Shown here piece after piece: positions 1 to 8,528 of a stretch of DNA of 20,630 nt (position 1 is the first letter of the stretch; the number at the start of each line of letters is the position of its first letter). The position numbers and the translations under genes are program-made. Where the stretch lies: contig DDQB01000024.1 in the NCBI GenBank assembly GCA_002342505.1, positions 1 to 20,630 on the forward strand. Reading direction: 5' to 3'. The notes under the pieces are model-generated. The model saw only the letters and a list, made by a program, of their open reading frames with translations. It searched no databases and was not told the origin of the DNA. The stretch comes from Acidaminococcaceae bacterium UBA2453. GTDB lineage: Bacteria; Bacillota; Negativicutes; Acidaminococcales; Acidaminococcaceae.

Positions 1-755
1 AAACGGCAACGCCGAAGCCGGCTGTCAAAGCCCCGGCAGCGCTGCCGACCAAACCTCCGGGATGGCGCGCACAGAAGCCGAAAACAGGCGCTGATGTGAC
101 GGCGCGGCAAAAGAGCAAAGCAGCAAAAGAGAATAAAAAAGAAGAGGAAAAATCTGTATACAAAGTCGGAGACAAGGGATGGAAGATCAAACAGGCGCAG
201 CAGTATCTGCTGAAGCTGGGCTTTGATCCGGATGAGACCGACGGTCGTTTCACCAAGTCTACCCGTAAAGCCATACGGAAATTCCAGAAAAAATATAAAC
301 TGAAGGAAACCGGCAATCTGGATAACGCTACCTACCAGGAACTGAAATTCCAGGCGGAAGCCAAGGAATACGGCGGCAGCGTGGCCAGTACCAAGATTTT
401 GAAAACGGCGGCTCAGTACAAAGGCGTGCCTTACGTTTTCGGCGGAACCACACCGAGAGGATTTGATTGCTCCGGATATGTGCAGTTTGTATTTGCCAAA
501 CATGGGATCCGCCTTACAAGGACGGCGGATACGCAGGCGCGGGAAGGAAAGTTTGTTTCCAGAAAGGCGCTGAAGCCGGGCGACCTGGTCTTCTTTACGA
601 CTTATGAGCCGGGAGCGTCCCATGTAGGTATTTATGCGGGCAATAATCAGTTCTGGAACGCGACCAGTTCCAGGGGAATCATGCTCAGCAACCTGAACGA
701 CAGTTACTGGGGACCCCGTTACTATACGGCCCGCCGGATACTGACAGGAAAATGA
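1..755 (+). CDS. NlpC/P60 peptidoglycan hydrolase with peptidoglycan-binding domain (5' partial)
   Basis: A secreted cell-wall hydrolase, predicted to be an endopeptidase cutting stem peptides of peptidoglycan. The frame is open from base 3 to the TGA at 753-755, so the GTG at 96 is probably an internal codon and the true start with the export signal lies left of the window. Visible parts in order: a Pro/Ala/Lys-rich linker (bases 3-95), a Lys/Glu-rich stretch, a PG_binding_1 domain (about residues 22-85 counted from the GTG), and an NlpC/P60 domain (about 98-219). The catalytic Cys lies in FDCSGY (C125), the His in SHVGIY (H176), and the third polar residue is probably Asn in FWNA (N188), where many relatives (MepS/Spr type) have His. 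The product, not its exact substrate bond, is clear. The gene stops 42 bases before the next one. Confidence 0.9.
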   Translation, partial: TATPKPAVKAPAALPTKPPGWRAQKPKTGADVTARQKSKAAKENKKEEEKSVYKVGDKGWKIKQAQQYLLKLGFDPDETDGRFTKSTRKAIRKFQKKYKLKETGNLDNATYQELKFQAEAKEYGGSVASTKILKTAAQYKGVPYVFGGTTPRGFDCSGYVQFVFAKHGIRLTRTADTQAREGKFVSRKALKPGDLVFFTTYEPGASHVGIYAGNNQFWNATSSRGIMLSNLNDSYWGPRYYTARRILTGK

Positions 756-760
756 TGTAA

Positions 761-778
761 CCGTTTCTGCTGAAACGG
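761..778 (+). other. Perfect 7-bp hairpin between hydrolase and regulator genes
   Basis: CCGTTTC (761-767) and GAAACGG (772-778) form a perfect inverted repeat around a TGCT loop. It lies just before the ribosome-binding site (GAAGGA, about 785-790) of the next gene. No T-run follows, so it is a poor intrinsic terminator. It may be a weak terminator, an mRNA stability element or an operator; sequence alone does not decide. Confidence 0.4.
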
Positions 779-797
779 GGAAAGAAGGAATCACAAC

Positions 798-2690
798 ATG
801 ATTCGGGAAAAGCGGAATAAGGAAAAACTGACGGCGTATTATAACAAATTCATGGACGAAGGAATTATCGATCCCAATGTCCATCCTTGGGTGGCAGAGT
901 CCTGGCAGCGTTGCCGGGCCATGCATCTGCCGCATGAAACGATGCCGAAAGTGAATCGTCTGACGCGGGAGCAGATTATTGAACACCAGAAGGATCACGC
1001 CCATATTGTGGAATATGTGGACGGGCTTTACGAACAGAGCAAGCAGCATTTCAATACACACAACCTGAGCATGCTGCTGATCGATGAACAGGGTTATGTC
1101 ATCAAGAATTATGCTATGCCGTTCTTCCAGCGGGTCATCGATGACATTCAGGGGATGCGCGTGCTGGAAAGCGACGTAGGCACGTCGAGCATCAGTATTG
1201 CCCGGGAACATAACGTGCCGTTCCTCATGTTCGGGCCGGAAATGTGGATACGGGAAAGCCATAACGGAGATGCCTGCAGCGCGCCTATCTGCGTCCAGGG
1301 GAAGATCCGTTATATCCTTTCTTTCTGTTCCGTGGACCAGAGCGAACTTCCCTACGATCTTCTTCTCTCTTTGCTTCTGACCATGAAATATTCGGTAGAA
1401 CGCTATCTGGAGATGCTGATTTACTGGGACGTGCAGAAAATGATCCTGAACGAACTTCCGGTAGGCGTTTACTGGCTGAATAAGGAAGAAAAGATCCAGT
1501 ATTGCAATGAAAATGGAAAGCAGCGGCTGGACAACCGCAATTCCCTGGCCGATGTATTCCTGAATTACGAACATATCCCGGTACGGCAGGCGCTGGCCGG
1601 CAAGCCGACGTATCGCCGGGAAGTGACCTGGATCACCCAGGACCGGACCTATGAAGATGTGACGACGGCTCTTCCGGTCAAAGTGGGAAAAGATGTGGAA
1701 GGCGCAGTGGTGCTGACCATGTCCATTGAGGATCTGAAGACTACGATTGCCCATGCCACCGGATACAGCAGCCGTTACAGCCTGTACAGCATGGTGGGAG
1801 AGACCTCGGAATTTCTTGCGCTGCAGCATAAAGCGACGCGCATTGCCCGGGTGGATAATAACATCTTGCTGCAGGGAGAGCCGGGGACCGGCAAACAGCG
1901 CCTGGCCCACGGTATCCATCAGGCCAGCGCAAGGGCGGCCGCGCCCCTTATCGTGGTAAAATGTTCGGATGATTCGCCCAAAACCATGGAAGAAGAATTT
2001 TTCGGAAAACCGGAGGAAGGCGGGCAGCCGACGACCGGTAAGCTGGAACTGGCCATGGGCGGCACGCTCTTTATCGATGAAGTGGAAAAGTTGCCGGTCG
2101 AACTGGGAGACCGGCTGGCAGACGCGCTGCAAAATGGCCTCCGGGTGTATGGTTCGTCAGAGCCGAAGAAATTAAATATTCGCGTCATTGCCGCCTGCGA
2201 CAGCAACCTGAAACGGCTGGCGGATAAAGGCCTGTTCAGCCGCAAACTGTATGAACTGGTGCTGGATACGGTCATGCGGATCCCGCCGCTGCGGGAACGG
2301 GTCAAGGACATATCGGTCCTGGCCAACCATATTCTGGCGGAAATGAGCGCCCAGTACAATATGCCCCAGAAACATCTGTCCCCGGAAGCGCTGAAAGTGC
2401 TGACCGGCTGCAGCTGGCCCGGTAATATCAAACAACTGCAGGGCGTCATTGAGAGGGCGTTCTTCCATGTGCCCGGCAGCATCATCGAGGCGGAAGACAT
2501 TAAGATGCCTTCGGATAAGACGATGGAAAAATCATGGAAGTATGATAAAGACGCGTTCATCTCCGTATGGAAATCGGCCGGCGGCAATATTTCCAAGCTG
2601 GCTTCCATGTTGGACGTGAGTCGCGTTACCTTGTACCGGTATCTGAAAAAATACGAACTGGGTCCGGTTCCTTCGAAAACAAATAAATAG
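798..2690 (+). CDS. DhaR/AcoR-family AAA+ transcriptional regulator lacking the GAFTGA motif
   Basis: A 630-residue transcription regulator built like bacterial enhancer-binding proteins. It has an N-terminal ESWQRC region and GAF-like sensor (about 25-210), a PAS-like segment (about 213-315), an AAA+ ATPase (about 335-570) and a Fis-type helix-turn-helix at the C-terminus (about 590-622). Walker A is GEPGTGK (360-366) and Walker B is LFIDE with D427/E428. The PPLRER and WPGN signatures are present, although WPGN-V-R-E-L reads WPGN-I-K-Q-L. The L1 loop that normally carries GAFTGA is shortened to about residues 404-414 (KPEEGGQPTTG). In this family that loop contacts sigma-54, so action through sigma-54 is doubtful; TyrR and E. 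coli DhaR are known relatives without it. GAAGGA eight bases before the ATG supports the start. Its ligand and targets are unknown; its neighbours are housekeeping genes. Confidence 0.87.
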   Translation: MIREKRNKEKLTAYYNKFMDEGIIDPNVHPWVAESWQRCRAMHLPHETMPKVNRLTREQIIEHQKDHAHIVEYVDGLYEQSKQHFNTHNLSMLLIDEQGYVIKNYAMPFFQRVIDDIQGMRVLESDVGTSSISIAREHNVPFLMFGPEMWIRESHNGDACSAPICVQGKIRYILSFCSVDQSELPYDLLLSLLLTMKYSVERYLEMLIYWDVQKMILNELPVGVYWLNKEEKIQYCNENGKQRLDNRNSLADVFLNYEHIPVRQALAGKPTYRREVTWITQDRTYEDVTTALPVKVGKDVEGAVVLTMSIEDLKTTIAHATGYSSRYSLYSMVGETSEFLALQHKATRIARVDNNILLQGEPGTGKQRLAHGIHQASARAAAPLIVVKCSDDSPKTMEEEFFGKPEEGGQPTTGKLELAMGGTLFIDEVEKLPVELGDRLADALQNGLRVYGSSEPKKLNIRVIAACDSNLKRLADKGLFSRKLYELVLDTVMRIPPLRERVKDISVLANHILAEMSAQYNMPQKHLSPEALKVLTGCSWPGNIKQLQGVIERAFFHVPGSIIEAEDIKMPSDKTMEKSWKYDKDAFISVWKSAGGNISKLASMLDVSRVTLYRYLKKYELGPVPSKTNK

Positions 2691-2702
2691 AGGATCGTTG
2701 CC

Positions 2703-3416
2703 ATGCGTTTACGGAAGAAACCCTGGATAGAACAGGCTATGCCGGAAGTGGTAGAGGCCGGATATCTGTACAGGGAACATATAGAGCAGTTTAAAGGCCG
2801 CTGGCAGGAACGGTTTCCGGGCAAAGAACTGTGCCTGGAGATCGGCTGCGGCAAGGGAGGATTTATTACGGGTATGGCGCAGCTGCACCCGGAAAAAGCA
2901 TTCATCGGGATCGAGACGCAGTTTGATATTTCCTATTACCCGGCAAAAAAAGCCATGGACGCCGGGCTGGATAATCTGGTGATACTGAGCGCCAACGCAG
3001 CTTATATGGAAGACTGGTTCGCGCCGGGGGAGATCCGGACACTGTATCTGAATTTCAGCGATCCCTGGCCCAAATCCAAACAGGCGAAACGGCGCCTGAC
3101 ACACCGAAATTTTTTAGGGGTGTATCAGAAATTGCTGGGCGTGGGCGGACGGCTGTTTTTTAAGACGGACAACCGGAAACTGTTTGACTTTTCCATAGAA
3201 GAGTTTAAAGCATTCGGGCTGGAGATCAAAGCCCTTTCCTATGATCTGCACCACAGCGCTTATCTGAACGAAGTACAGACAGAGTACGAAAAGAAATTCA
3301 GCGCGCTGGGAACGCCGATCAATTACTGTGAAGCTGTTTTTACAGAAGGTTCGGGAAAAGTGGAAACACATTCCCCAAAAAATATCCGCCCGGCTGACGG
3401 GGAAGACCGGAAGTAA
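2703..3416 (+). CDS. trmB: tRNA (guanine-N7-)-methyltransferase TrmB
   Basis: This cytoplasmic enzyme uses S-adenosylmethionine to make m7G46 in the variable loop of tRNAs. The Rossmann SAM-binding motif EIGCGKG is at 46-52. The family signature appears as FSDPWPK (118-124), where most members read FPDPWPK, followed by KRRLTHR. The C-terminal TEYEKKF motif is intact, so catalytic parts look complete. At 237 residues it is slightly longer than usual because of a polar tail of about 25 residues after the domain. It starts 12 bases after the regulator gene, with AGAGGA upstream of the ATG, so the two are probably co-transcribed; no functional link is evident. Confidence 0.96.
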   Translation: MRLRKKPWIEQAMPEVVEAGYLYREHIEQFKGRWQERFPGKELCLEIGCGKGGFITGMAQLHPEKAFIGIETQFDISYYPAKKAMDAGLDNLVILSANAAYMEDWFAPGEIRTLYLNFSDPWPKSKQAKRRLTHRNFLGVYQKLLGVGGRLFFKTDNRKLFDFSIEEFKAFGLEIKALSYDLHHSAYLNEVQTEYEKKFSALGTPINYCEAVFTEGSGKVETHSPKNIRPADGEDRK

Positions 3417-3489
3417 AATGAACGGGCAGACCGAAACGATAAGCATTTATTGGTTTTAGGTTTCTTTTTTGGCGAGGCATCAAGTTACT

Positions 3490-4704
3490 ATGCGAGAACG
3501 TTTCATGTTGTGGGAAAATCCAAAAGACGCCATTATTACGCTGATGATCCTTCTGATGGTCATTGGCTGTATCAATGTGTTCAGCGCCAGCTTTGTTACG
3601 GCAGATGCCATGACAGACAATCCGTATCATTTCCTGGTGCGTTACATCGGATATGCTGCCATAGGCTGGATTATATTCTGGGTGACAGGGTTCCGGATGA
3701 ATTATAAGCATTTGATGAGCCCGCGGTTCTATATGGTCGTTGCCGGGGTAACCATATTATTGCTGCTTGCCACGCTGGGTGTCGGCACCGTAGTCAACGG
3801 ATCGCGCCGCTGGATCTATATTGGCGGATTTTCGCTTCAGGCTTCGGAGATTGCGAAGGTTTCTGTTATTTTGATGGCGGCTTCGTTTTTGGGAGACCGT
3901 CTCCAACGGGGACTTCGGGTCAGCCTGCTGGGCTACCCGTCCAATCAGGCGCTGATCATGGCCGGATTCTTTTCGCTGCTGATCTTCCTGCAGCCGGATA
4001 TGGGGACGGCGACGATCGTTTTTGCGCTGATGTTGGCAATGTACTTTCTGGCGGGCATTCCCATGCGGCAGATTTCCTATATCGCTCTGATCGGATTAGG
4101 CGTAGGGCTTCTGGCCATGATGGCCCCGTATCGGCGGGCGCGTATTGCTCTCTGGCTGAATCCGTGGAAGGATGCCCAGGGCGGCGGGTATCAGATGGCA
4201 CAGTCGCTGACGGCTATTGGCAGCGGAGGACTGACAGGCCTTCCCTGGGGACAGGGATCAGGCAAGTTCTTTTTCCTGCCGGAAGCCCATACGGACTTTG
4301 CGTTTGCTATCTTCTGCCAGGAGTGGGGGTATGTAGGCGCATTATTCCTGATCGCCTGCTTTATCGTTCTGGCCCGGGCGCTCTTCGTGATCGCCATGAA
4401 CACAAAAGACCGGCGGGGATATCTGCTGGTAGCCGGATCGACGCTGTTCCTGATCGGGCAGTCCGTTGCAAATATGGCCATGGTCACCGGCGTGCTGCCG
4501 GTTATAGGCGTGCCGTTGCTGTTTATCAGCTACGGCGGCACCTCCCTGCTGACTAACATGTTTGCGTTGGGGCTGGTGGTTTCCGTGTATCGCAGTGAAA
4601 GCGCGCGGGAATTAATGGAAGAACGGATCGCGGCGGGGCTGCCGCCTGTGGAAGAGGGCAGACTGCGTGTTGTTTCCTCTCAAAGAAACAGGAGGCCGTT
4701 CTGA
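3490..4704 (+). CDS. ftsW: SEDS-family peptidoglycan glycosyltransferase, FtsW/SpoVE type
   Basis: A polytopic membrane protein of about 404 residues with roughly ten hydrophobic segments. SEDS proteins polymerise lipid II into glycan strands in the cytoplasmic membrane and work with a class B PBP. Signatures are VFSAS at the end of the first membrane segment, QPDMGTA, the loop LPEAHTDFAFA and the C-terminal FISYGGTSLLTN. The Asp of HTDF (bases 4294-4296) matches the essential acidic residue of the family. The start is uncertain: ATG 3490 has GAGG 12 bases upstream, a TTG at 3469 has a weak AGG at better spacing, and ATG 3505 is also in frame. The gene overlaps the following PBP gene by one base (TGATG), which argues for coupled synthesis of a cognate pair. 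FtsW is preferred over RodA from the PEAHTDF and SYGGTS context, but the subtype is not certain. Confidence 0.92.
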   Translation: MRERFMLWENPKDAIITLMILLMVIGCINVFSASFVTADAMTDNPYHFLVRYIGYAAIGWIIFWVTGFRMNYKHLMSPRFYMVVAGVTILLLLATLGVGTVVNGSRRWIYIGGFSLQASEIAKVSVILMAASFLGDRLQRGLRVSLLGYPSNQALIMAGFFSLLIFLQPDMGTATIVFALMLAMYFLAGIPMRQISYIALIGLGVGLLAMMAPYRRARIALWLNPWKDAQGGGYQMAQSLTAIGSGGLTGLPWGQGSGKFFFLPEAHTDFAFAIFCQEWGYVGALFLIACFIVLARALFVIAMNTKDRRGYLLVAGSTLFLIGQSVANMAMVTGVLPVIGVPLLFISYGGTSLLTNMFALGLVVSVYRSESARELMEERIAAGLPPVEEGRLRVVSSQRNRRPF

Positions 4705-6725
4705 TGAAAAAAAGTAAATTTACGCTGGGCGACAGCCGGAAGCGGCTCATGTTACTGGGATATCTGGTGCTGGGAGCATTTCTGCTTGTGTCGGTCCGGT
4801 TGCTTTGGATACAGGTCGTAAGCGGGACGGAACTGGGGAAGCGTGCGGTAACTCAGGTTACGGAAAAGATCAAACGCCATACGCCCCGGGGCCGTATCGT
4901 AGACCGGAACGGGGAAGAGCTGGCAGTCAGCATCATGGTGCATTCCCTGTATGTGAACCCGGATGAGATGAACAAAAGCGCAAAACCAGGAAAGAACGAA
5001 GTTCCCCGTGATGTGGCGCGGATCGCCGCACAGAAACTGGCGCCTGTTCTGAATATCAGTGAAGAAGCCCTTTATAGCGACTTCACGCTGAAAGGCCAGT
5101 TCGTCTGGGTCAAGCGCATGCTGGAACCGAAAGACTATGAGCAGGTCATAAAAATCATAAAAGAAAATAAGATACCGGGGTTGCATTTTATCTCAGAAAG
5201 CAAACGGTACTATACCAAGAAATCCATGGCGGCTCAGGTGCTGGGCTTCGTCGGCACGGACGACAGCGGTCTTTCCGGACTGGAACTGGCGCTTGACAGC
5301 ATCCTGAAAGGGGCTGAAACACGCCAGACGTTCAAGACGGACGCTATGGGACGGATCATCGCCGATAAAAATACCGATCCGGAAGAAACAAAAGAAAAGA
5401 CCATGGTATCCACTGTGTACCTGACGATCGACAGCAAGATGCAGTTTGTCATTGAGGATGCGCTGGATGATGCCATGAAGCGGACAAATTCCGCCGGCGC
5501 CGCGGTCCTGATCATGGATCCCCATACCGGGGCGATCCTGGCCATGGGAAGCCGTCCCACCTTTGACCCCAATCATTTTGGAGAATATCCGGCAGCCAAC
5601 TGGCTGAACCGGGCCATTTCCATCATCTATGAACCGGGTTCCGTCTTTAAACCTATTGTGGGAACCATGGGCCTGTCAGAAGGAATCGTCACAGCGGATA
5701 CGCCTATCAACGATACCGGATCCATCCGCATCGCGGACCGCGTCATCAGCAACTGGGACGGCAGCGGCATGGGGATGTGTAAATTTGAAGATGTCATAAA
5801 GTATTCCATTAACACCGGTATGGTTCAGCTGGGGATGAAGCTGGGGGCCGAAAAGGAAATCGCATGGGCCAAAAAGTACGGGTTCGGAAAAGCTACCGGC
5901 ATTGAACTGCCCAGTGAAGAAGACGGAATCTTATACAATCCGAAAAACATGTACGAGCCGGATATTGCCACACTGGCCATCGGGCAAGGCATTGCGGTCA
6001 CTCCGCTGCAGGAGCTCCGGGCCATCTGCGCGATTGCCAACGGGGGCGAACTGCTGAAGCCTTACATCATCGACCGTATCGTGGCGCCGAATGGTGAAGT
6101 GATCCGGAGAGGGAAAAAACAGGTGGTGCGGAATGTAATCACGCCGGAAGTCGCGGCGCAGATGCGGACCATGATGGAAAAGGTGGTCAGCGAAGGCGGC
6201 GGTAAGACGGCGCGGATCAAAGGCTACCGCATTGCAGGAAAGACCGGTACGGCACAGAAGATCGCCGAACAGGGCGGCTATGCGCCGGGTAAATATATCG
6301 CGTCCTTTGTTGGTTTCGTGCCTGCGGACAAACCGCAGTATGCCATGCTTGTCATGCTGGATACGCCGAGAGGCGCTTTCTACGGATCACAGGTGTCGGC
6401 GCCTATCTTCCGCGATACGTTGCAGCAGATCCTGGTGGCAAAGGGCATACAGCCCAGCAGCAGCGAAGGACTTCCAAGCTTTGAGGCGCATATGAAGCCG
6501 GGGCAGACAGAAAAAAGACCTAAACATATCCCGCCGCTGGAAGCAAAGGGAGACAAATGGAAAGTGCCGGACTTTTCCGGGTTCGATGCCCGCGCTATTT
6601 CCATAGAGCTGGAGAAAGCAAAACTGGTGCTGGAACCTCACGGTACAGGGAAAGCCTATAAACAGAGTCCTGCCGAAGGAACGACGGTTGAATCTGGAAC
6701 AAAAATTGAAATCTGGTTTCGGTAA
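4704..6725 (+). CDS. ftsI: Class B penicillin-binding protein (FtsI/SpoVD type) with C-terminal PASTA domain
   Basis: A 673-residue peptidoglycan transpeptidase anchored by one N-terminal membrane segment (about 14-37). After it come the PBP dimerisation/pedestal region (about 55-215) and a transpeptidase domain (about 245-575). The active-site motifs are complete: S313-x-x-K316 (SVFK), S368-I-N370 and K513-T-G-T. One PASTA domain occupies about 612-673, as in B. subtilis SpoVD. It should crosslink strands made by the SEDS protein encoded just upstream. The ATG overlaps the ftsW stop by one base and has GGAGG at 4691-4695, eight bases upstream, so this start is secure. The gene ends an apparent trmB-ftsW-ftsI run; 131 AT-rich bases follow. 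Whether this is the main division PBP or a second paralogue cannot be told from this window. Confidence 0.94.
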   Translation: MKKSKFTLGDSRKRLMLLGYLVLGAFLLVSVRLLWIQVVSGTELGKRAVTQVTEKIKRHTPRGRIVDRNGEELAVSIMVHSLYVNPDEMNKSAKPGKNEVPRDVARIAAQKLAPVLNISEEALYSDFTLKGQFVWVKRMLEPKDYEQVIKIIKENKIPGLHFISESKRYYTKKSMAAQVLGFVGTDDSGLSGLELALDSILKGAETRQTFKTDAMGRIIADKNTDPEETKEKTMVSTVYLTIDSKMQFVIEDALDDAMKRTNSAGAAVLIMDPHTGAILAMGSRPTFDPNHFGEYPAANWLNRAISIIYEPGSVFKPIVGTMGLSEGIVTADTPINDTGSIRIADRVISNWDGSGMGMCKFEDVIKYSINTGMVQLGMKLGAEKEIAWAKKYGFGKATGIELPSEEDGILYNPKNMYEPDIATLAIGQGIAVTPLQELRAICAIANGGELLKPYIIDRIVAPNGEVIRRGKKQVVRNVITPEVAAQMRTMMEKVVSEGGGKTARIKGYRIAGKTGTAQKIAEQGGYAPGKYIASFVGFVPADKPQYAMLVMLDTPRGAFYGSQVSAPIFRDTLQQILVAKGIQPSSSEGLPSFEAHMKPGQTEKRPKHIPPLEAKGDKWKVPDFSGFDARAISIELEKAKLVLEPHGTGKAYKQSPAEGTTVESGTKIEIWFR

Positions 6726-6772
6726 ATGAAATTTTAGTATATAATAAAATATAAGCTATCAAAATGATTCTG

Positions 6773-6800
6773 TTGACATTGCAGATTTGTGAAAATCTGT
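6773..6800 (+). promoter_or_regulatory. Candidate fhs control region: TTGACA box followed by an operator-like palindrome
   Basis: The 131-base gap before fhs contains a consensus TTGACA at 6773-6778. Three bases further is a perfect inverted repeat, CAGATTT (6782-6788) and AAATCTG (6793-6799), around GTGA. No good -10 box lies 16-19 bases after TTGACA, so the promoter call is weak. A separate TATAAT at 6740-6745 has no good -35. The palindrome could be an operator or a leader hairpin. Confidence 0.35.
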
Positions 6801-6856
6801 CGGAATACAAATAATCAGTTGCAAAAAGGTCCAACAAGAAGAGGGAGGGTGGAATC

Positions 6857-8527
6857 ATGTTATCTGATATCGAAATTGCCCAGCAGGTGAAGATGCTTCC
6901 TGTTACTGAGGTAGCGGAAAAATTGGGAATCGATCGGGACGATCTGGAATTGTACGGTAAATATAAAGCCAAGCTTTCCTATGACCTGATCCGCAAAGTA
7001 GAAGACCGGAAACCCGGAAAACTGGTTCTGGTCACAGCCATTACCCCTACACCGGCCGGTGAAGGAAAATCCACAACGACGGTAGGTCTGGCCCAGGGCT
7101 TGCAAAAGATCGGCAAAAAGGTCATCGTAGCATTGCGCGAGCCTTCTCTGGGACCCTGTTTCGGAATTAAAGGCGGCGCAGCCGGCGGCGGTTATTCCCA
7201 GGTCGTGCCGATGGAAGATATCAACCTGCATTTTACGGGAGACTTCCATGCGATCACTTCGGCGCATATGCTGCTTTCCGCTATGCTGGACAATTCCATC
7301 CAGCAGGGGAACCCGCTGAACATCGACCCGCGACGCATCATCTGGAAACGTGTCGTGGACATGAATGACCGCGCGCTGCGGAACATTGTCATCGGACTGG
7401 GCGGCAAGGCCCACGGTGTACCGCGGGAAGACGGTTTTGACATTACCGTGGCCAGCGAAGTGATGGCGATCCTGTGCCTGGCTTCCAACTTGCATGATTT
7501 GAAAGAACGGTTGAAAAAGATCGTCGTTGCCTATAATTATGACGGAAAACCCGTTACTGCGGAAGACCTGCATGCGGCCGGCGCGATGGCGGCCCTGCTG
7601 AAAGATGCGGTAAAACCGAATCTGGTGCAGACGCTGGAACATGTCCCGGCCATCATCCACGGCGGGCCTTTTGCTAACATTGCCCACGGCTGCAACAGCG
7701 TTATGGCGACACGGACAGCCCTGCGTCTGGCCGATTACACGATTACGGAGGCCGGCTTCGGCGCAGATCTGGGCGCAGAAAAATTCTTTGACATCAAATG
7801 CCGGCAGGCCGGACTGGCGCCGGACGCCTGCGTACTGGTCGCTACGGTACGCGCGCTGAAGATGCACGGAGGAGTAGCCAAGTCTGATCTGAAAGAGCCC
7901 AATGTGGACGCTGTGAAAAAAGGCCTCCCGAACCTGGGCAAACATATTGAAAACATTTTCAAATTCGGCGTCCCGGTAGTGGTTGCCATCAACATTTTCG
8001 AACAGGATACCAAGGAAGAGCTGCAGGCCGTGTATGATTTCTGCGCCGGCATGGGCGTCAACGTAGCCCTCAGCGATGTATTCGCCAAAGGCGGCGAAGG
8101 CGGCACGGAACTGGCCAAAGAAGTGGTGGAACTGGCAGAAAGCGGCATGGCCCGCTTCAAACCGATCTATTCGCTGGATCTGCCGTTGCGTGAGAAAGTG
8201 GCAACCATTGTGAAAGAAGTGTACGGCGGCGATCGTGTGGAATTCCAGACCAAAGCCGCGCAGGCATTGGATCAGTACGAAAAAGAAGGCTATGGCAACC
8301 TGCCTGTCTGCATGGCAAAAACACAGTACTCACTTTCGGATAATCCGGCCCTGTTAGGCGCTCCTTCCGGCTTCACGGTCAGTGTAAAGAATGCGAAGAT
8401 CAGCGCCGGCGCCGGCTTTATCGTAATCTATACCGGCGACATCATGACCATGCCCGGTCTGCCGAAGAAACCGGCTGCAGAGAATATTGACGTAACGGAC
8501 GACGGAAAGATCAGCGGGTTGTTCTGA
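6857..8527 (+). CDS. fhs: Formate-tetrahydrofolate ligase (10-formyl-THF synthetase)
   Basis: This cytoplasmic enzyme joins formate to tetrahydrofolate with ATP, giving 10-formyl-THF, or runs in reverse to gain ATP. At 556 residues it has the usual length of the monofunctional bacterial enzyme. The nucleotide-binding loop TPTPAGEGKS is at about 63-72 (K71). Other family blocks seen are EPSLGPCFGIKGGAAGGGYSQ-like sequence near 96-115, LHFTGDFHAI, GAEKFFDIKCR and a C-terminal GDIMTMPGLP. A purine-rich site (GAGGGAGGGTGG, ending at about 6852) precedes the ATG. folD starts one base after its stop, so the two form a one-carbon operon linking formate to methylene-THF. The gene is free of interruptions. 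Confidence 0.98.
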   Translation: MLSDIEIAQQVKMLPVTEVAEKLGIDRDDLELYGKYKAKLSYDLIRKVEDRKPGKLVLVTAITPTPAGEGKSTTTVGLAQGLQKIGKKVIVALREPSLGPCFGIKGGAAGGGYSQVVPMEDINLHFTGDFHAITSAHMLLSAMLDNSIQQGNPLNIDPRRIIWKRVVDMNDRALRNIVIGLGGKAHGVPREDGFDITVASEVMAILCLASNLHDLKERLKKIVVAYNYDGKPVTAEDLHAAGAMAALLKDAVKPNLVQTLEHVPAIIHGGPFANIAHGCNSVMATRTALRLADYTITEAGFGADLGAEKFFDIKCRQAGLAPDACVLVATVRALKMHGGVAKSDLKEPNVDAVKKGLPNLGKHIENIFKFGVPVVVAINIFEQDTKEELQAVYDFCAGMGVNVALSDVFAKGGEGGTELAKEVVELAESGMARFKPIYSLDLPLREKVATIVKEVYGGDRVEFQTKAAQALDQYEKEGYGNLPVCMAKTQYSLSDNPALLGAPSGFTVSVKNAKISAGAGFIVIYTGDIMTMPGLPKKPAAENIDVTDDGKISGLF

Positions 8528-8528
8528 T

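Noticed and set aside
1919..2905. Long - strand open frame (328 codons) opposite the regulator and trmB
   Set aside because: It spans the junction of two real genes and shows Ser/Cys/Pro-rich, domain-free sequence typical of antisense frames.
6860..7945. Long - strand open frame (361 codons) opposite fhs
   Set aside because: fhs is certain, and the antisense translation lacks any family motif.
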